A DNA stretch of 64,000 nucleotides from Hyphomicrobiaceae bacterium (GCA_041397645.1 JAWKWE010000004.1:62001-126000); one strand, 5' to 3'. Positions 27,060 through 35,549 are shown, counted from the first letter of the stretch. Program-made: numbers and translations. The notes: a model not told the origin generated them from the letters alone.

Positions 27060-28259
27060 ATGCCTGCCCGCATCCGCATGACCGAGGCCAAGGTGAAAAC
27101 CCTGCCGCCCGGCCTACATCGCGACGACAAAGTCCGTGGGCTGTTCGTCATGGTCGGCCCCCAGGGCAGCAGCTACAAGATCCAGTCGAGCTTCTACGGG
27201 TACGGCAAGCCAGTCAGCATCCGCATGACGTTGGGGCGCATAACGGACTACTCGCTCGATGAAGCCCGCAAGTGGGCCGACGACAAGCTGGGCATGATCC
27301 GCAGGGGCGAGGACCCCCGGTACGAGACCAAGGTCGAGCCGTGGACCGTCCGCCAGATGTACGACGAGTTTCTGGCCAGTCGCGCCCAGGAGCGACGCGA
27401 CCCGGTGCATAGCGCGAACATCCGTACCAACCGCGACCGGCATCTCTCCAAGTGGCTTGCGATGCCCATGTCGGCCATCACCCACGACATGGTGCGCGCT
27501 CGGCATCGCGAGATCGGCGAGAGTGCACCAGTCACAGCCAACCATACCTTCAAGCAGTTTCGTGCCGCCTGGAACCACGCGATCGAAGCGCGAGGCGAAC
27601 ACAACATCCCGCCCAACCCGGCGCTAGGCCTAAAGTGGTTCCGCCCGAAGCCAATCGAGCGAGAGGAAGACGAGCAGGACAAAGCGCTCCTACCTTCAGA
27701 ACTGCCCGGCTGGTGGCAGGCCGTGCAGGCGCTCGACAACCCGCTTCGGCGCAACCTGCATATCATGGCCCTGCTCACCGGCATCCGATACGGGCACCTC
27801 ACGGGCATCCGTCGCGAATGGGTGCACTTGGACGAGGCGCGCATCTGGTTCCCAAAGATGAAGCGCCAGAAGCCCGTGGACCTACCACTGAGCGACTATC
27901 TCGTGGCGCTCGTCTCCGAGACTGAAAAGCTCAGCGAGGCCATGTACCCTGGCAATCCCTACCTGTTCCCGACGGTCGCAGCGCGCGGCAGCAAGGTGTA
28001 TGGGCACAAGAAGGGCGCGGTCGTGCCGATACAGGATTGGCGAGAGGACACGCTCGCCACCGGCCATCGGCTTCGGCACACCTACATCAGCTTTGCCGAC
28101 AAATTGGCGATACCGTTAACGCACCGCATGATGCTCGTGGACCACGCCGTTTCCGGCATGCACGGCCACTACGCAAATCGAAAGATTAAGTTTCCCGAGT
28201 TGCTCTCGGCGCAAAGTGAAATAACTCGTTTGCTGCTCGGGGCCTGCGGGGCCTTGTGA
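27060..28259 (+). CDS. int: Tyrosine-type site-specific integrase
   Basis: A 399-residue phage-type integrase. The N-terminal part (about 1-85) resembles the arm-binding/DUF4102-like region, a SAM-like core-binding domain spans about 95-190, and the catalytic domain has LLTGIRYGHLTGIRREWVHL (first Arg), GHRLRHTYIS (His-x-x-Arg) and VDHAVSGMHGHYANR with the nucleophilic Tyr at about 371. GGAG lies 9 bases before ATG 27060. It is next to the left attachment site, as usual for tRNA-targeting integrases, and should mediate recombination within tRNA-Pro. Confidence 0.92.
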   Translation: MPARIRMTEAKVKTLPPGLHRDDKVRGLFVMVGPQGSSYKIQSSFYGYGKPVSIRMTLGRITDYSLDEARKWADDKLGMIRRGEDPRYETKVEPWTVRQMYDEFLASRAQERRDPVHSANIRTNRDRHLSKWLAMPMSAITHDMVRARHREIGESAPVTANHTFKQFRAAWNHAIEARGEHNIPPNPALGLKWFRPKPIEREEDEQDKALLPSELPGWWQAVQALDNPLRRNLHIMALLTGIRYGHLTGIRREWVHLDEARIWFPKMKRQKPVDLPLSDYLVALVSETEKLSEAMYPGNPYLFPTVAARGSKVYGHKKGAVVPIQDWREDTLATGHRLRHTYISFADKLAIPLTHRMMLVDHAVSGMHGHYANRKIKFPELLSAQSEITRLLLGACGAL

Positions 28260-28298
28260 CTTTTCCGCACGACAATTATATTGCGTGCATGCCAACGC

Positions 28299-28320
28299 CC
28301 TCGGCCTCCGAAAGCCGAGG
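28299..28320. terminator. Possible hairpin after the integrase gene
   Basis: CCTCGGC (28299-28305) pairs with GCCGAGG (28314-28320) 40 bases after the integrase stop. No T-tract follows, so termination is uncertain. Confidence 0.35.
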
Positions 28321-28515
28321 ACTAAGCGGTACGTCTGCCGCATTGATAGCGCCGATCCGCCCTCGGGCGAGTAGCGTCATGCGGGCTGGATAACATTGGT
28401 GGACGCGGTGACCAGGGCCAAGGCGCCTGGAGTTTAGCGGGCCACCTGGAAAACCAGCAACGCGGCAGGCCATGGCGACAACCCCTAATCCGGGTGTCGC
28501 TAAGCCGTGCGCGAA

Positions 28516-28544
28516 GGGACACCCATAGTTTAATGGAGTGTCCC
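28516..28544 (+). promoter_or_regulatory. Inverted repeat enclosing the xis ribosome-binding site
   Basis: GGGACAC (28516-28522) and GTGTCCC (28538-28544) abut the ATG at 28545, and the stem can extend inward through CCAT/ATGG with one bulged A, leaving loop AGTTTA. The likely Shine-Dalgarno GGAG (28535-28538) falls inside the stem. It may be an RNA hairpin limiting translation or a repressor operator. Confidence 0.5.
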
Positions 28545-28742
28545 ATGGACGCGAAACCGTCCGAGCCGTCGCGGCTGCTTTCTCCCAACGAGGTCTCTGC
28601 GCTTACCGGCCTGAGCTACAAACAGCTCGAAGCCATGCGTCGGCGTGGCGAAGGTCCGAAGCACTTTAAGCTCTGCAATCGGGTCAAGTATCCGCTTGTC
28701 GCGCTTGAGGCTTGGGTACGCGAAAACGGGGGCGAGCTATGA
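28545..28742 (+). CDS. AlpA-like helix-turn-helix excisionase/regulator
   Basis: ATG 28545 gives 65 residues: LLSPNEVSALTGLSYKQLEA, then MRRRGEGPKHFK and VKYPLVALEAWVREN. This is the MerR-type HTH pattern of AlpA/Xis proteins that bind attachment sites or element promoters. Its stop overlaps the start of the next gene (ATGA at 28739-28742), so the two are translationally coupled. Probable recombination directionality factor or activator for the element. Confidence 0.82.
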   Translation: MDAKPSEPSRLLSPNEVSALTGLSYKQLEAMRRRGEGPKHFKLCNRVKYPLVALEAWVRENGGEL

Positions 28743-29188
28743 TCGGCAAGCTCCCCGGCCGCAGCCGCGCCGTAAACGAGACCGCCTTTTGGTGGTACTC
28801 GACCAGCCAATTCGTGCGCATCCTCGTGCCCAACCATCCGGCCTGGATCGGCACCGATGTGACCCACGAAGCGTTGCGCGCTGCCGCGCCGTCTCATGCG
28901 CCGCTAGAGGCTCTCGCCGTCGCTGCGCTCTGCTTCAAATCCCAGGACTGCTTCCGGAACAACGTCGCCTTCGAGTATTGGGCTGGCATCCAATACGCCG
29001 GGCGGGAAGTGTCGCCGGACACGCTGGTGCAGTACCTCTACACGGTCTGCGAATGGCCGGTTTACGAGAACTGCCGAGGCGGGATCGCGGTCGATCACCT
29101 CGGTACTGGCAAGCCCGAGCTCGATATGAGCTGGCACCTTCTCGAACCCATCTTTGCGAGCAGCGAGAAGCTGTACCCGAAAAAGTAA
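28739..29188 (+). CDS. Hypothetical element protein
   Basis: 149 residues starting at ATG 28739, overlapping the HTH gene by 4 bases. The sequence has many aromatic residues (NETAFWWYSTSQFVRIL, FEYWAGIQYAGRE, VQYLYTVCEWPVYENC) and no membrane segment. I do not recognise a family. A terminator follows directly, so it closes the small regulatory operon. Confidence 0.65.
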   Translation: MIGKLPGRSRAVNETAFWWYSTSQFVRILVPNHPAWIGTDVTHEALRAAAPSHAPLEALAVAALCFKSQDCFRNNVAFEYWAGIQYAGREVSPDTLVQYLYTVCEWPVYENCRGGIAVDHLGTGKPELDMSWHLLEPIFASSEKLYPKK

Positions 29189-29221
29189 GCCCGGCATTCC
29201 GTCCCGAATGCCGGGCCTTTT
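29189..29221 (+). terminator. Rho-independent terminator
   Basis: Eleven-pair perfect stem GCCCGGCATTC (29189-29199) and GAATGCCGGGC (29206-29216), then CTTTT. It separates the xis operon from the primase-helicase gene. Confidence 0.85.
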
Positions 29222-29255
29222 CGCTTGCGCCTCTCAGACCCCAAAAGGCAGTGCA

Positions 29256-31628
29256 ATGAGTAACACAGAGCAGACCTGGCCACCACTGGCCGAGCGCATC
29301 GAGCGCCTCTCGGAATGGATGCAGCGTATGCGCCCCGGACCGTGGCAGCTCGCTGCAATAAACCCGGCGAAGAAGGGTGCACCGAGGTGCGCGATTATCG
29401 ATGCAAATGACAAGGTCGCACTCGCGGCCTTCATCAGTCAATACGATGGTCGCTTTAACATCTATTTCAGCGTCAATTCCGTTCGATCTGACCTGACCAA
29501 GAAGGCCGAGCGCACCGACATCGTGCAAGTCGACTTTCTGCATGTCGACATCGACCCCGAGGCTGACGCCGCTGCAATGCCGCTGAAGTTGCAGCGCGAG
29601 CGCATTCTGACCAGCCTCGTCGAGCGATTGCCCAAGGGGATACCGGCGCCGACAACTGTCGTCTTCTCGGGCGGCGGCTACCAAGCCTTCTGGAAGCTGG
29701 CTGCGCCGCTGCCGATCGACTGCAATCTGGAGGCGGCCGAGACCGCCAAGCTCTACAACGTCGAGCTGGAGCGCCGCTTTGCCGCCGACACCTGTCATAA
29801 CGTCGATCGGCTTATGCGGCTGCCTTACACGATTAATGTGCCCGACGAGAAGAAGCTGGCGAAGGGTCGCACCACCGAGCTTGCGGTCGTTGCCGAAGCC
29901 GACTGGTCGCGCGTCTACGACATTTCCGTCTTCGCTCGTGGCCGGGCCGATCTTGTCCCGACAGCCAAGAAGGGGAAGAAAGAGCGGCAGAAAATAGAAC
30001 TTCCGCCAGACCTGCCAAAGGTTGCTGCCATCGACGAGCTGGATCGCTGGCGCGTTCCCGCCCGCGTAAAGGCCATCGTGGTGCAGGGCCACTTCCGCGA
30101 CGAGGAGGGTCCGAAGGAAACAGACGACTCGCGCTCGGCCTGGATGTTCGACGCGGTATGCAATCTCGTCCGCCGGAAGGTGCCGCCCGACATTATCGCA
30201 TCGCTTTTGCTGGACCCAAAGTGGGGCGTGAGCGCCCATGTGCTGGAGCAAGGGGGTGCTGCCTACCGCTACGCGAAACGCCAGCTAGAGCGCGCGGTAG
30301 AGGCCGTTGGCGAGGAAGGCGGCGGCTTGCTTCGGATGTTCGCCGAAATGGTGCTGGACTCGTTCGCAACGCGCGTCATCCGCTTTATGGGCGTCTACTA
30401 CGAGTTTCGCGACGGCCGCTACGTCGAAGTTGAGAAGGAGGCGATGCGCAAAGCCGTGGTCGAAGTCTGTGGCGGCGACACCGACACGAGCGCCATTACG
30501 AACGTTTTGGAGCACGTGAACGCCCTGACCCTGGTCCCATCGACCGACGGCGTCGCACCGCCGATGTTTATCGACGGCCGAAATGCGGACGTGCGCGACT
30601 ACATCGTCTGCCGCAACGGCATCGTCGAGGTTGCCACCGGCAGGTTGCTCCCCCACGACGACAACCTGTTCGTCCTATCGGCGCTGCCGATCGACTACGA
30701 TCCGAATGCCGGCGAGCCGCTTGTCTACAAGCGCTTCATCGAGACGGTAATCCCCGCAGATGCTCGCGAGACGGCGGAATACATCCTGGCCGATCTGCTG
30801 AACCCCAACCCGAAGATGCACTACATCTACAATTTTATCGGCGGCGGCGGCTCCGGTAAATCAACCATGGGTGCCTTGCAACAGATGCTCGTTGGCGAGC
30901 CCAACGTGGCCTATCTGCAGACGCACGAGCTTGCCCAGCAGCACGGGCAGGAGGGACTTATCGGCAAGCCCCTCATACAGTTCCACGAGATGGTGATCCC
31001 TTCGCGCGGCAACGATGCCGTGATCGCGCTCGGGCGCCTGAAGGCCATGAGTGGCAACGACCCGGTGGCCATTCAGCGGAAGTACAAGTCTGCCTGGAAT
31101 GGTCGCCTGAACGCGCGGATGGTGAACATAAGCAACAAGGTGCCGAAGTGGCCCGATAACAGCACGGCCATCCAGAGGCGCATGCGGTTCATAAGCATGC
31201 CGTTTAGCTTCTACGAGGGCACCGCCAGCGTGCCCGAGGACCGCGATATGGCCGACAAGCTCCGCGCCGAGCTGCCGGCGATCCTGAAGCACCTGATCGC
31301 GAAGCGGCGCACCATGCCTGCACACATCGAGAGCCCGCCATCGGCGCGGTCTCTTGTCGAAGGCAGTAAGGCGGCCATCCATCTCTTCGTCGAAGAGGAA
31401 TGCGTCCTCGATAGGGAAGCCCAAGTCGGAAAGCGAGAGGTGTTCGACCGCTTCTCCCAATGGTGCGACTATAACTGCCCGTCGGAGCGGATGGACTTTA
31501 CGCAATTCAATGCCGCGCTCCGCGAGGCGCGCACGACGATCCGAGAGAAGCATGCGCGGCAAAATGGCGACCGGACGCGCGTTTGGGTTGGGCTCCGGCT
31601 GACGCCGAAGGACGATGTCCCGTTCTAG
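29256..31628 (+). CDS. Primase-helicase (RepB/AEP-like primase plus SF3/D5-type helicase)
   Basis: ATG 29256 (AAGG upstream) gives 790 residues. The N-terminal half looks like an archaeo-eukaryotic-type primase: catalytic hhDhD as HVDIDPE (about 95-101), SGGGYQAFW (about 138-146; the usual His is Gln here) and VDRLMRLPYTINVPD. The C-terminal half is a D5/superfamily-3-type helicase with Walker A GGGGSGKST at about 528-536 and a downstream FHEMVIP acidic strand. Such proteins start replication of phages, plasmids and satellites. An iteron-like array follows the gene, suggesting the origin. Confidence 0.85.
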   Translation: MSNTEQTWPPLAERIERLSEWMQRMRPGPWQLAAINPAKKGAPRCAIIDANDKVALAAFISQYDGRFNIYFSVNSVRSDLTKKAERTDIVQVDFLHVDIDPEADAAAMPLKLQRERILTSLVERLPKGIPAPTTVVFSGGGYQAFWKLAAPLPIDCNLEAAETAKLYNVELERRFAADTCHNVDRLMRLPYTINVPDEKKLAKGRTTELAVVAEADWSRVYDISVFARGRADLVPTAKKGKKERQKIELPPDLPKVAAIDELDRWRVPARVKAIVVQGHFRDEEGPKETDDSRSAWMFDAVCNLVRRKVPPDIIASLLLDPKWGVSAHVLEQGGAAYRYAKRQLERAVEAVGEEGGGLLRMFAEMVLDSFATRVIRFMGVYYEFRDGRYVEVEKEAMRKAVVEVCGGDTDTSAITNVLEHVNALTLVPSTDGVAPPMFIDGRNADVRDYIVCRNGIVEVATGRLLPHDDNLFVLSALPIDYDPNAGEPLVYKRFIETVIPADARETAEYILADLLNPNPKMHYIYNFIGGGGSGKSTMGALQQMLVGEPNVAYLQTHELAQQHGQEGLIGKPLIQFHEMVIPSRGNDAVIALGRLKAMSGNDPVAIQRKYKSAWNGRLNARMVNISNKVPKWPDNSTAIQRRMRFISMPFSFYEGTASVPEDRDMADKLRAELPAILKHLIAKRRTMPAHIESPPSARSLVEGSKAAIHLFVEEECVLDREAQVGKREVFDRFSQWCDYNCPSERMDFTQFNAALREARTTIREKHARQNGDRTRVWVGLRLTPKDDVPF

Positions 31629-31652
31629 TTGCCATTTGTGCTGGCTAATTCG

Positions 31653-31781
31653 TGTGCCATGGCTGTGCCACTCGTGTGCCACTGCGGGATGGTGGCACAG
31701 GTGGCACGGAGGTGGCACAGGCGAGGATCGGCCTAAAAGAGCCGGAAATAGAGGGTTGGTACAGGTGGCACAGGTGGTACA
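31653..31781. repeat. Iteron-like array, candidate replication origin
   Basis: Nine copies of a 7-base word. TGTGCCA occurs at 31653, 31664 and 31675 (exact 11-base pitch). Its complement TGGCACA or one-base variants occurs at 31693, 31702, 31713, then 31757, 31766 and 31775 (pitch 9, 11, and 9, 9). The array lies directly after the primase-helicase gene in a gene-free stretch. Regular helical spacing and opposed orientation fit binding sites of a replication initiator. Confidence 0.6.
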
Positions 31782-32129
31782 GCAGTACAAACATTCTATG
31801 GGATCTTAAAAACTGCAATTCCCTATGGTCCCCTATGGCTACCAATTGCCTCCCCTATAGCGGCCCCTTTGGGTAATTGCATTTGCAAATGCCATATAGC
31901 AAAAGTTTTGGACGGATTGTCTGTGCCAAACCCAAAAAGCAATTCTTTCGCGGCCCATACGGCAATTCCTTTGGGCAGAGCGCCACAGGCGGCCGGATTT
32001 GTTCTCGGGCAGGCAGTAGCGGGTGGTTGCGAAACCCGCTGTGCGGGCTCCTGCGGGGCTTCTACGAGGCAATAAAAAGTTAGCGTCCGCCGCCCACGCT
32101 TCCTTGTAACGCATCGACCGTCCGTGTAC
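31782..32129. other. Non-coding stretch with palindrome and short repeats
   Basis: No gene is supported. It holds two adjacent CCCTATGG words (31821, 31831), a related CCCCTATAG (31852), a 14-bp perfect palindrome GCATTTGCAAATGC (31879-31892), and a hairpin AGCGGGT/ACCCGCT (32018-32040). Together with the iterons this looks like an origin or packaging region. Confidence 0.45.
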
Positions 32130-32164
32130 TGCATACCACCAGTCCGCTGGGCTGGTGGTATGCA
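32130..32164 (+). promoter_or_regulatory. 13-bp perfect inverted repeat before the terminase operon
   Basis: TGCATACCACCAG (32130-32142) pairs with CTGGTGGTATGCA (32152-32164) around a 9-base loop, ending 12 bases before the small terminase ATG. It could be an RNA hairpin, a repressor operator, or part of the packaging site often found at terS. Confidence 0.55.
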
Positions 32165-32176
32165 GGTTCTAAGTAC

Positions 32177-32701
32177 ATGGCTCGCAAGCTGAAAGACACC
32201 ACTCAGGTTCCCGCGCAAACACTAAATGGCACACCGGCTGCCAAGGGATTGCGCCGTCCGGCGACCAAGTATGTGCGCCAAGTCGTGCTGCCGACAGGCG
32301 GCATCGAGTACGCCATTACGGAACGCGGCTACGAGGTGATCGAGACCCTGGCTCGCGAGGGTCGGGACATTGTTACCATCGCCTCGCAGTTGGGCATGGA
32401 CAAGAACACCTTCCGGCGCATCCGCCAGCGGGACGAGCGTGCACAGACCGCCATCGACCAGGGTCGCGCTCGTTTGGGCGACGAGATAACCGACATCCTG
32501 CTCGACAAGGCCCGCGATGGCGAAACCACAGCAGCGATCTTCCTGGCCAAGGGCCGCCTGCACTGGCGCGACCACGGCCCCATCCCCGGCGAGGCAGCAC
32601 AGCCGAACATCGTGGTGACCATTAACGCACCCATGTCGGACGACGACTTTGCGCGCATGGTCAACATAAAGCAGGTGCCGAATGACGAACCTGCCGACTA
32701 G
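32177..32701 (+). CDS. Small terminase subunit-like DNA-binding protein
   Basis: 174 residues with an HTH-like core (EVIETLAREGRDIVTIASQL, then GMDKNTFRRIRQRDE) followed by helices DEITDILLDKARDGETTAAIF and a KGRLHWRD block. This arrangement is seen in phage small terminases. It overlaps the large terminase start by 20 bases, the standard terS-terL organisation. Expected to recognise the element's packaging site. The call depends mostly on position and HTH shape. Confidence 0.68.
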   Translation: MARKLKDTTQVPAQTLNGTPAAKGLRRPATKYVRQVVLPTGGIEYAITERGYEVIETLAREGRDIVTIASQLGMDKNTFRRIRQRDERAQTAIDQGRARLGDEITDILLDKARDGETTAAIFLAKGRLHWRDHGPIPGEAAQPNIVVTINAPMSDDDFARMVNIKQVPNDEPAD

Positions 32702-34046
32702 CCCGTCCCCATTCCAGGCGCGCGTGCTGGCGTACCGCCGCCACTGCAACATCTTCAACGGCGGTGGGCGTGGCAGCGGCAAGAGCGTGAGCCTTTGCTT
32801 CGACGTGCTCGACCACTGCAAGGAGCTTGGCCCGGCAGCCAGTGTACTCGTACTCCGCGAGAGCCACGCCGGACTGCAAGAACTGATGTTCAAGCTGTAC
32901 CAGCTCGCAGTGCTTATCTTCGGCACCGGCGTCGGCATGAACAAGGCAGCGGGAACCCTGCAACTTCCCAGCGGTGCCCTCGTAACCTTCTCTAACGTGG
33001 GCGATGCCGACAGCTACGCAAAAATCCAGGGCCGCACGTTCACGATGCTCGCCGCCGACGAGCTGGGCAATTACCCGATGCAGGCGATCCACTTCGTATC
33101 GCTTATCCGTTCCAATTTGCGCCCGCCCAAGGGCATTCGACCGCACATCCATGTGACGGCCAACCCGTTCGGCCGCGCGCACACGTTCTGCCTGAAGCAG
33201 TACGTTAATCGAGGCGCGCCTTGGGAGCCGTACCGTGAAAACGGCGATGGCGATTGGTGGGTCAACTGCCACTCGAACCTGGAGGACAATCCCCACATCG
33301 ACCAAGAGCAGTACCGGCGCCAGTTGCAAGCCGCAACCACCAACAATCCCGCTCTTAACCAGGCCTGGGAGTTTGGCGATTGGGCCGCGAAGGGCGGCGG
33401 GCTTATGTTCGATATGTTCGAGCCCACCATCCATGTCCGCAAGCCACCTCGGGCGCGCATGCGCTACATAGTCGGGGGCGATTTCGGCACCGCCAGTCCC
33501 AGCACCGCGATCTTGCTGGGCGAGCTCCGCGACCATGCGAGCCACTTTGTGCCGGGCGACATTTTCGCCATCGACATGATCGACACGTGCCTCACGAGAG
33601 ACGATTACGCCACGGGCGACGGCAGTCCACCTCCGTTTATCGCCGCGATGATCCGCGACATGCTTACGCGCAATAGTGCGAGCCTCAACACTGAGGTGAT
33701 TTTCGACGACATGCGCGGCACGTTCTCCGAAACGGTCGTTGGCATTTTCCGCGACCACGGACTGAACGCCTACAAGCCGACGAACAAGGATCGCACGGGC
33801 ACCTGGGCGCTTATGCGCACGCGCTTGCAGGCCGCCGCGAACGGCGACGGCAGAGGCCTATGGATCAGCCCGAAGTGCGGCCACCTGATCGACACGATTG
33901 GAATCGCACCGCGCGACGATCTTCGACCCGAAGATATTTCGCGGCACTTCCGCGAAGACCATGCCATCGACGGTTGCGGTTACGGTCTCCGCGAATTGGC
34001 AAGTGGCCCCCGCGTATCGCAGGGCCGCGTAATTGGGATGTGGTGA
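32682..34046 (+). CDS. Phage terminase large subunit
   Basis: 454-residue packaging motor. Walker A is GGRGSGKS (28-35), Walker B TMLAADE (121-127), with the coupling region TANPFGRAH after it. The C-terminal RNase H-like nuclease begins with IVGGDFGTASPSTA (about 262-275) and has a second acidic site EVIFDDMRG (about 338-346). Length and both catalytic halves are complete, so the protein should be functional. It is the only recognisable phage morphogenesis gene in the element: no portal follows it, where phages normally have one. Confidence 0.9.
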   Translation: MTNLPTSPSPFQARVLAYRRHCNIFNGGGRGSGKSVSLCFDVLDHCKELGPAASVLVLRESHAGLQELMFKLYQLAVLIFGTGVGMNKAAGTLQLPSGALVTFSNVGDADSYAKIQGRTFTMLAADELGNYPMQAIHFVSLIRSNLRPPKGIRPHIHVTANPFGRAHTFCLKQYVNRGAPWEPYRENGDGDWWVNCHSNLEDNPHIDQEQYRRQLQAATTNNPALNQAWEFGDWAAKGGGLMFDMFEPTIHVRKPPRARMRYIVGGDFGTASPSTAILLGELRDHASHFVPGDIFAIDMIDTCLTRDDYATGDGSPPPFIAAMIRDMLTRNSASLNTEVIFDDMRGTFSETVVGIFRDHGLNAYKPTNKDRTGTWALMRTRLQAAANGDGRGLWISPKCGHLIDTIGIAPRDDLRPEDISRHFREDHAIDGCGYGLRELASGPRVSQGRVIGMW

Positions 34047-34047
34047 C

Positions 34048-34815
34048 ATGACAGACACGACGCGCGAATACCTAGAGGCCACCAAGTCGGAGACTGCTCG
34101 GCCCTTAACCGCCGCCCTGCAGAAGCGTCGGGTGGACTTCAGCGAACTTCAGCCAAAAGACCCCAAGTTCCGCGCACACATTCCGCCGGATCACCATCCC
34201 GACGTGCTGAACAAGGACGACGGGTTGGTGGCTACTGCAAAAGGGCACCATGCACTCGAAGTTCTCTGGAACATCCATGAGAAGCTGATCCAGACAGCCT
34301 TGCAGGTGCAGGACCGAGCCAAGTTGGCCACTCAGGTCGAAGGCCACGTCCTTAAGGCGATTAAGAACATGCGGGAAGAGATCGCCGGCCTCGACCGCCA
34401 GCACGAGCATCATACCAAGGAGATTGCCAGCTCCTTGGGAACGGGAGTTGGACAGCTCCAAGCGGAAGTGCGAAGCATCTGTCGCGATAAGCCCGAGGGC
34501 GAACGCCTTGCGTTCGTTCGCGCGCTTCTTGCCGCTGGCGATATTGACTCGCTCAAGGCTATCGCCGCCGTTTCTCCCGTCCTATCTGGGCTCGACGCCG
34601 AGTCGTATGCCTACGTTCGCGAGGAAGCAGAACGACTCGTCAATCCTAGGGCGTTTGCCGAACGAGCGGCAGCAGCAGTCGCACGAGAGCGATGCGCTCG
34701 CGCGCTTGCTGACTTCGACTCCACCATGGCCGGGAATATCGCGCGGTGGCGGTCGGGCGACGACCAGAAGATTGCCGACCTGATGACCAGCCTGGAGCCG
34801 AAGAAGGATGCCTGA
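34048..34815 (+). CDS. Hypothetical helical protein downstream of terL
   Basis: ATG 34048 directly follows the terL stop (34044-34046), giving 255 residues. The middle and C-terminal parts are strongly helical and charged (LIQTALQVQDRAKLATQ, AIKNMREEIAGLDRQHEHH, LERPKKDA-like end), with coiled-coil character at about 80-135. No domain recognised. Same operon as the terminase; its place corresponds to where phages have portal genes, but no portal features are seen. Confidence 0.65.
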   Translation: MTDTTREYLEATKSETARPLTAALQKRRVDFSELQPKDPKFRAHIPPDHHPDVLNKDDGLVATAKGHHALEVLWNIHEKLIQTALQVQDRAKLATQVEGHVLKAIKNMREEIAGLDRQHEHHTKEIASSLGTGVGQLQAEVRSICRDKPEGERLAFVRALLAAGDIDSLKAIAAVSPVLSGLDAESYAYVREEAERLVNPRAFAERAAAAVARERCARALADFDSTMAGNIARWRSGDDQKIADLMTSLEPKKDA

Positions 34816-35140
34816 GTACCAGCACTGGACAGCGCGGGGCCTTAAGCGTGAGCTTAAGGAACCCGTGATGCATCCCACCGCCCGCGAACTGGCGATGCGA
34901 CCGCAATTTGTGGAACGGGCTCGGCTGTACTGGTGGCACCACCACGGACCGAGCCCGCTTCCACATGTTGGCTGGCCACCGGGCCGTGCACCGCGCGAGA
35001 GCGTCGCCGAGTACTGGCATCTGGTGATCCGCAAGCACCTTGACCACACGCCGGAACTTGTCACCGAGACAGCGAGCCTGGAGGAAAGCATTGCGCTGGC
35101 GCTCGCGCTTTCTGCTGCAAACCCGATGCTGGAGTTTTAA
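34808..35140 (+). CDS. Hypothetical element protein
   Basis: 110 residues, overlapping the preceding gene by 8 bases, so translationally coupled. It contains LYWWHHHGPSPLPHVGWPPG and a C-terminal helix LEESIALALALSAANPM. No family recognised. Confidence 0.6.
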   Translation: MPEYQHWTARGLKRELKEPVMHPTARELAMRPQFVERARLYWWHHHGPSPLPHVGWPPGRAPRESVAEYWHLVIRKHLDHTPELVTETASLEESIALALALSAANPMLEF

Positions 35141-35142
35141 CG

Positions 35143-35379
35143 ATGGCCGATCACGTGAGGCTCTTTATCGAGGCCGAACTTCGACACACTGGCAATCGAG
35201 CCGATCTGGTGAATATTAACGATCTCTGGTGCCGCTATTGCAAACGGGCGGGCCAGAATCTGCCCGGCGAAGCGGCATTCGTCGATCATCTCGCACAATC
35301 GCTCCGCTACGACGTCTACGAAGACGCTACGCGGCCAAACGAGGCGTTTCTGGTGGGGTGGGTAGCGGCCAACGTATAG
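35143..35379 (+). CDS. Hypothetical element protein
   Basis: 78 residues, starting 2 bases after the previous stop in the same operon. Contains NINDLWCRYCKRAGQ and FVDHLAQSLRYDVYED, suggesting a small folded protein (HTH-like character possible). No family recognised. Confidence 0.6.
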   Translation: MADHVRLFIEAELRHTGNRADLVNINDLWCRYCKRAGQNLPGEAAFVDHLAQSLRYDVYEDATRPNEAFLVGWVAANV

Positions 35380-35549
35380 CCCGCGCCGTGGCCTACAGAG
35401 AGACGTTCCGTCACTTCGATCTGCTCCGCCACTGCCAGCCGGGCCACGACCCACGGCGGCGCATCGGTCAGCACGCACCATCCCGTCGGCAAGTGCTGAA
35501 GGCTTGCGAACCAGCCGTCCGCGAGTAGTGCTCTAACCAGACGATCCAT
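35316..35549 (-). CDS. Possible small minus-strand protein
   Basis: ATG 35547-35549 has GGAG 7 bases upstream and gives 77 residues with a plausible alternation of helix and strand (RLVRALLADGWFASLQ, then LPTGWCVLTDAPPWVV). Its 3' end overlaps the plus-strand gene at 35143-35379 by 64 bases, tail to tail. No family recognised; a moderately likely real gene. Confidence 0.4.
   Translation of the reverse strand: MDRLVRALLADGWFASLQHLPTGWCVLTDAPPWVVARLAVAEQIEVTERLSVGHGAGYTLAATHPTRNASFGRVASS

Noticed and set aside
28935..30251. 438-codon minus-strand ORF
   Set aside because: Antisense shadow of the hypothetical gene and primase-helicase; no motif or start signal of its own.
31653..31781. CRISPR array
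   Set aside because: Repeat units are only 7 bases with 2-4 base gaps and occur in both orientations; no cas gene is nearby.
30861..31790. 309-codon minus-strand ORF across the primase 3' end and iterons
   Set aside because: It runs antisense through the well-supported primase-helicase; its Cys/His-rich start is just the translated iterons.
32661..33758. 365-codon minus-strand ORF
   Set aside because: Antisense to the terminase large subunit; no supporting motif.
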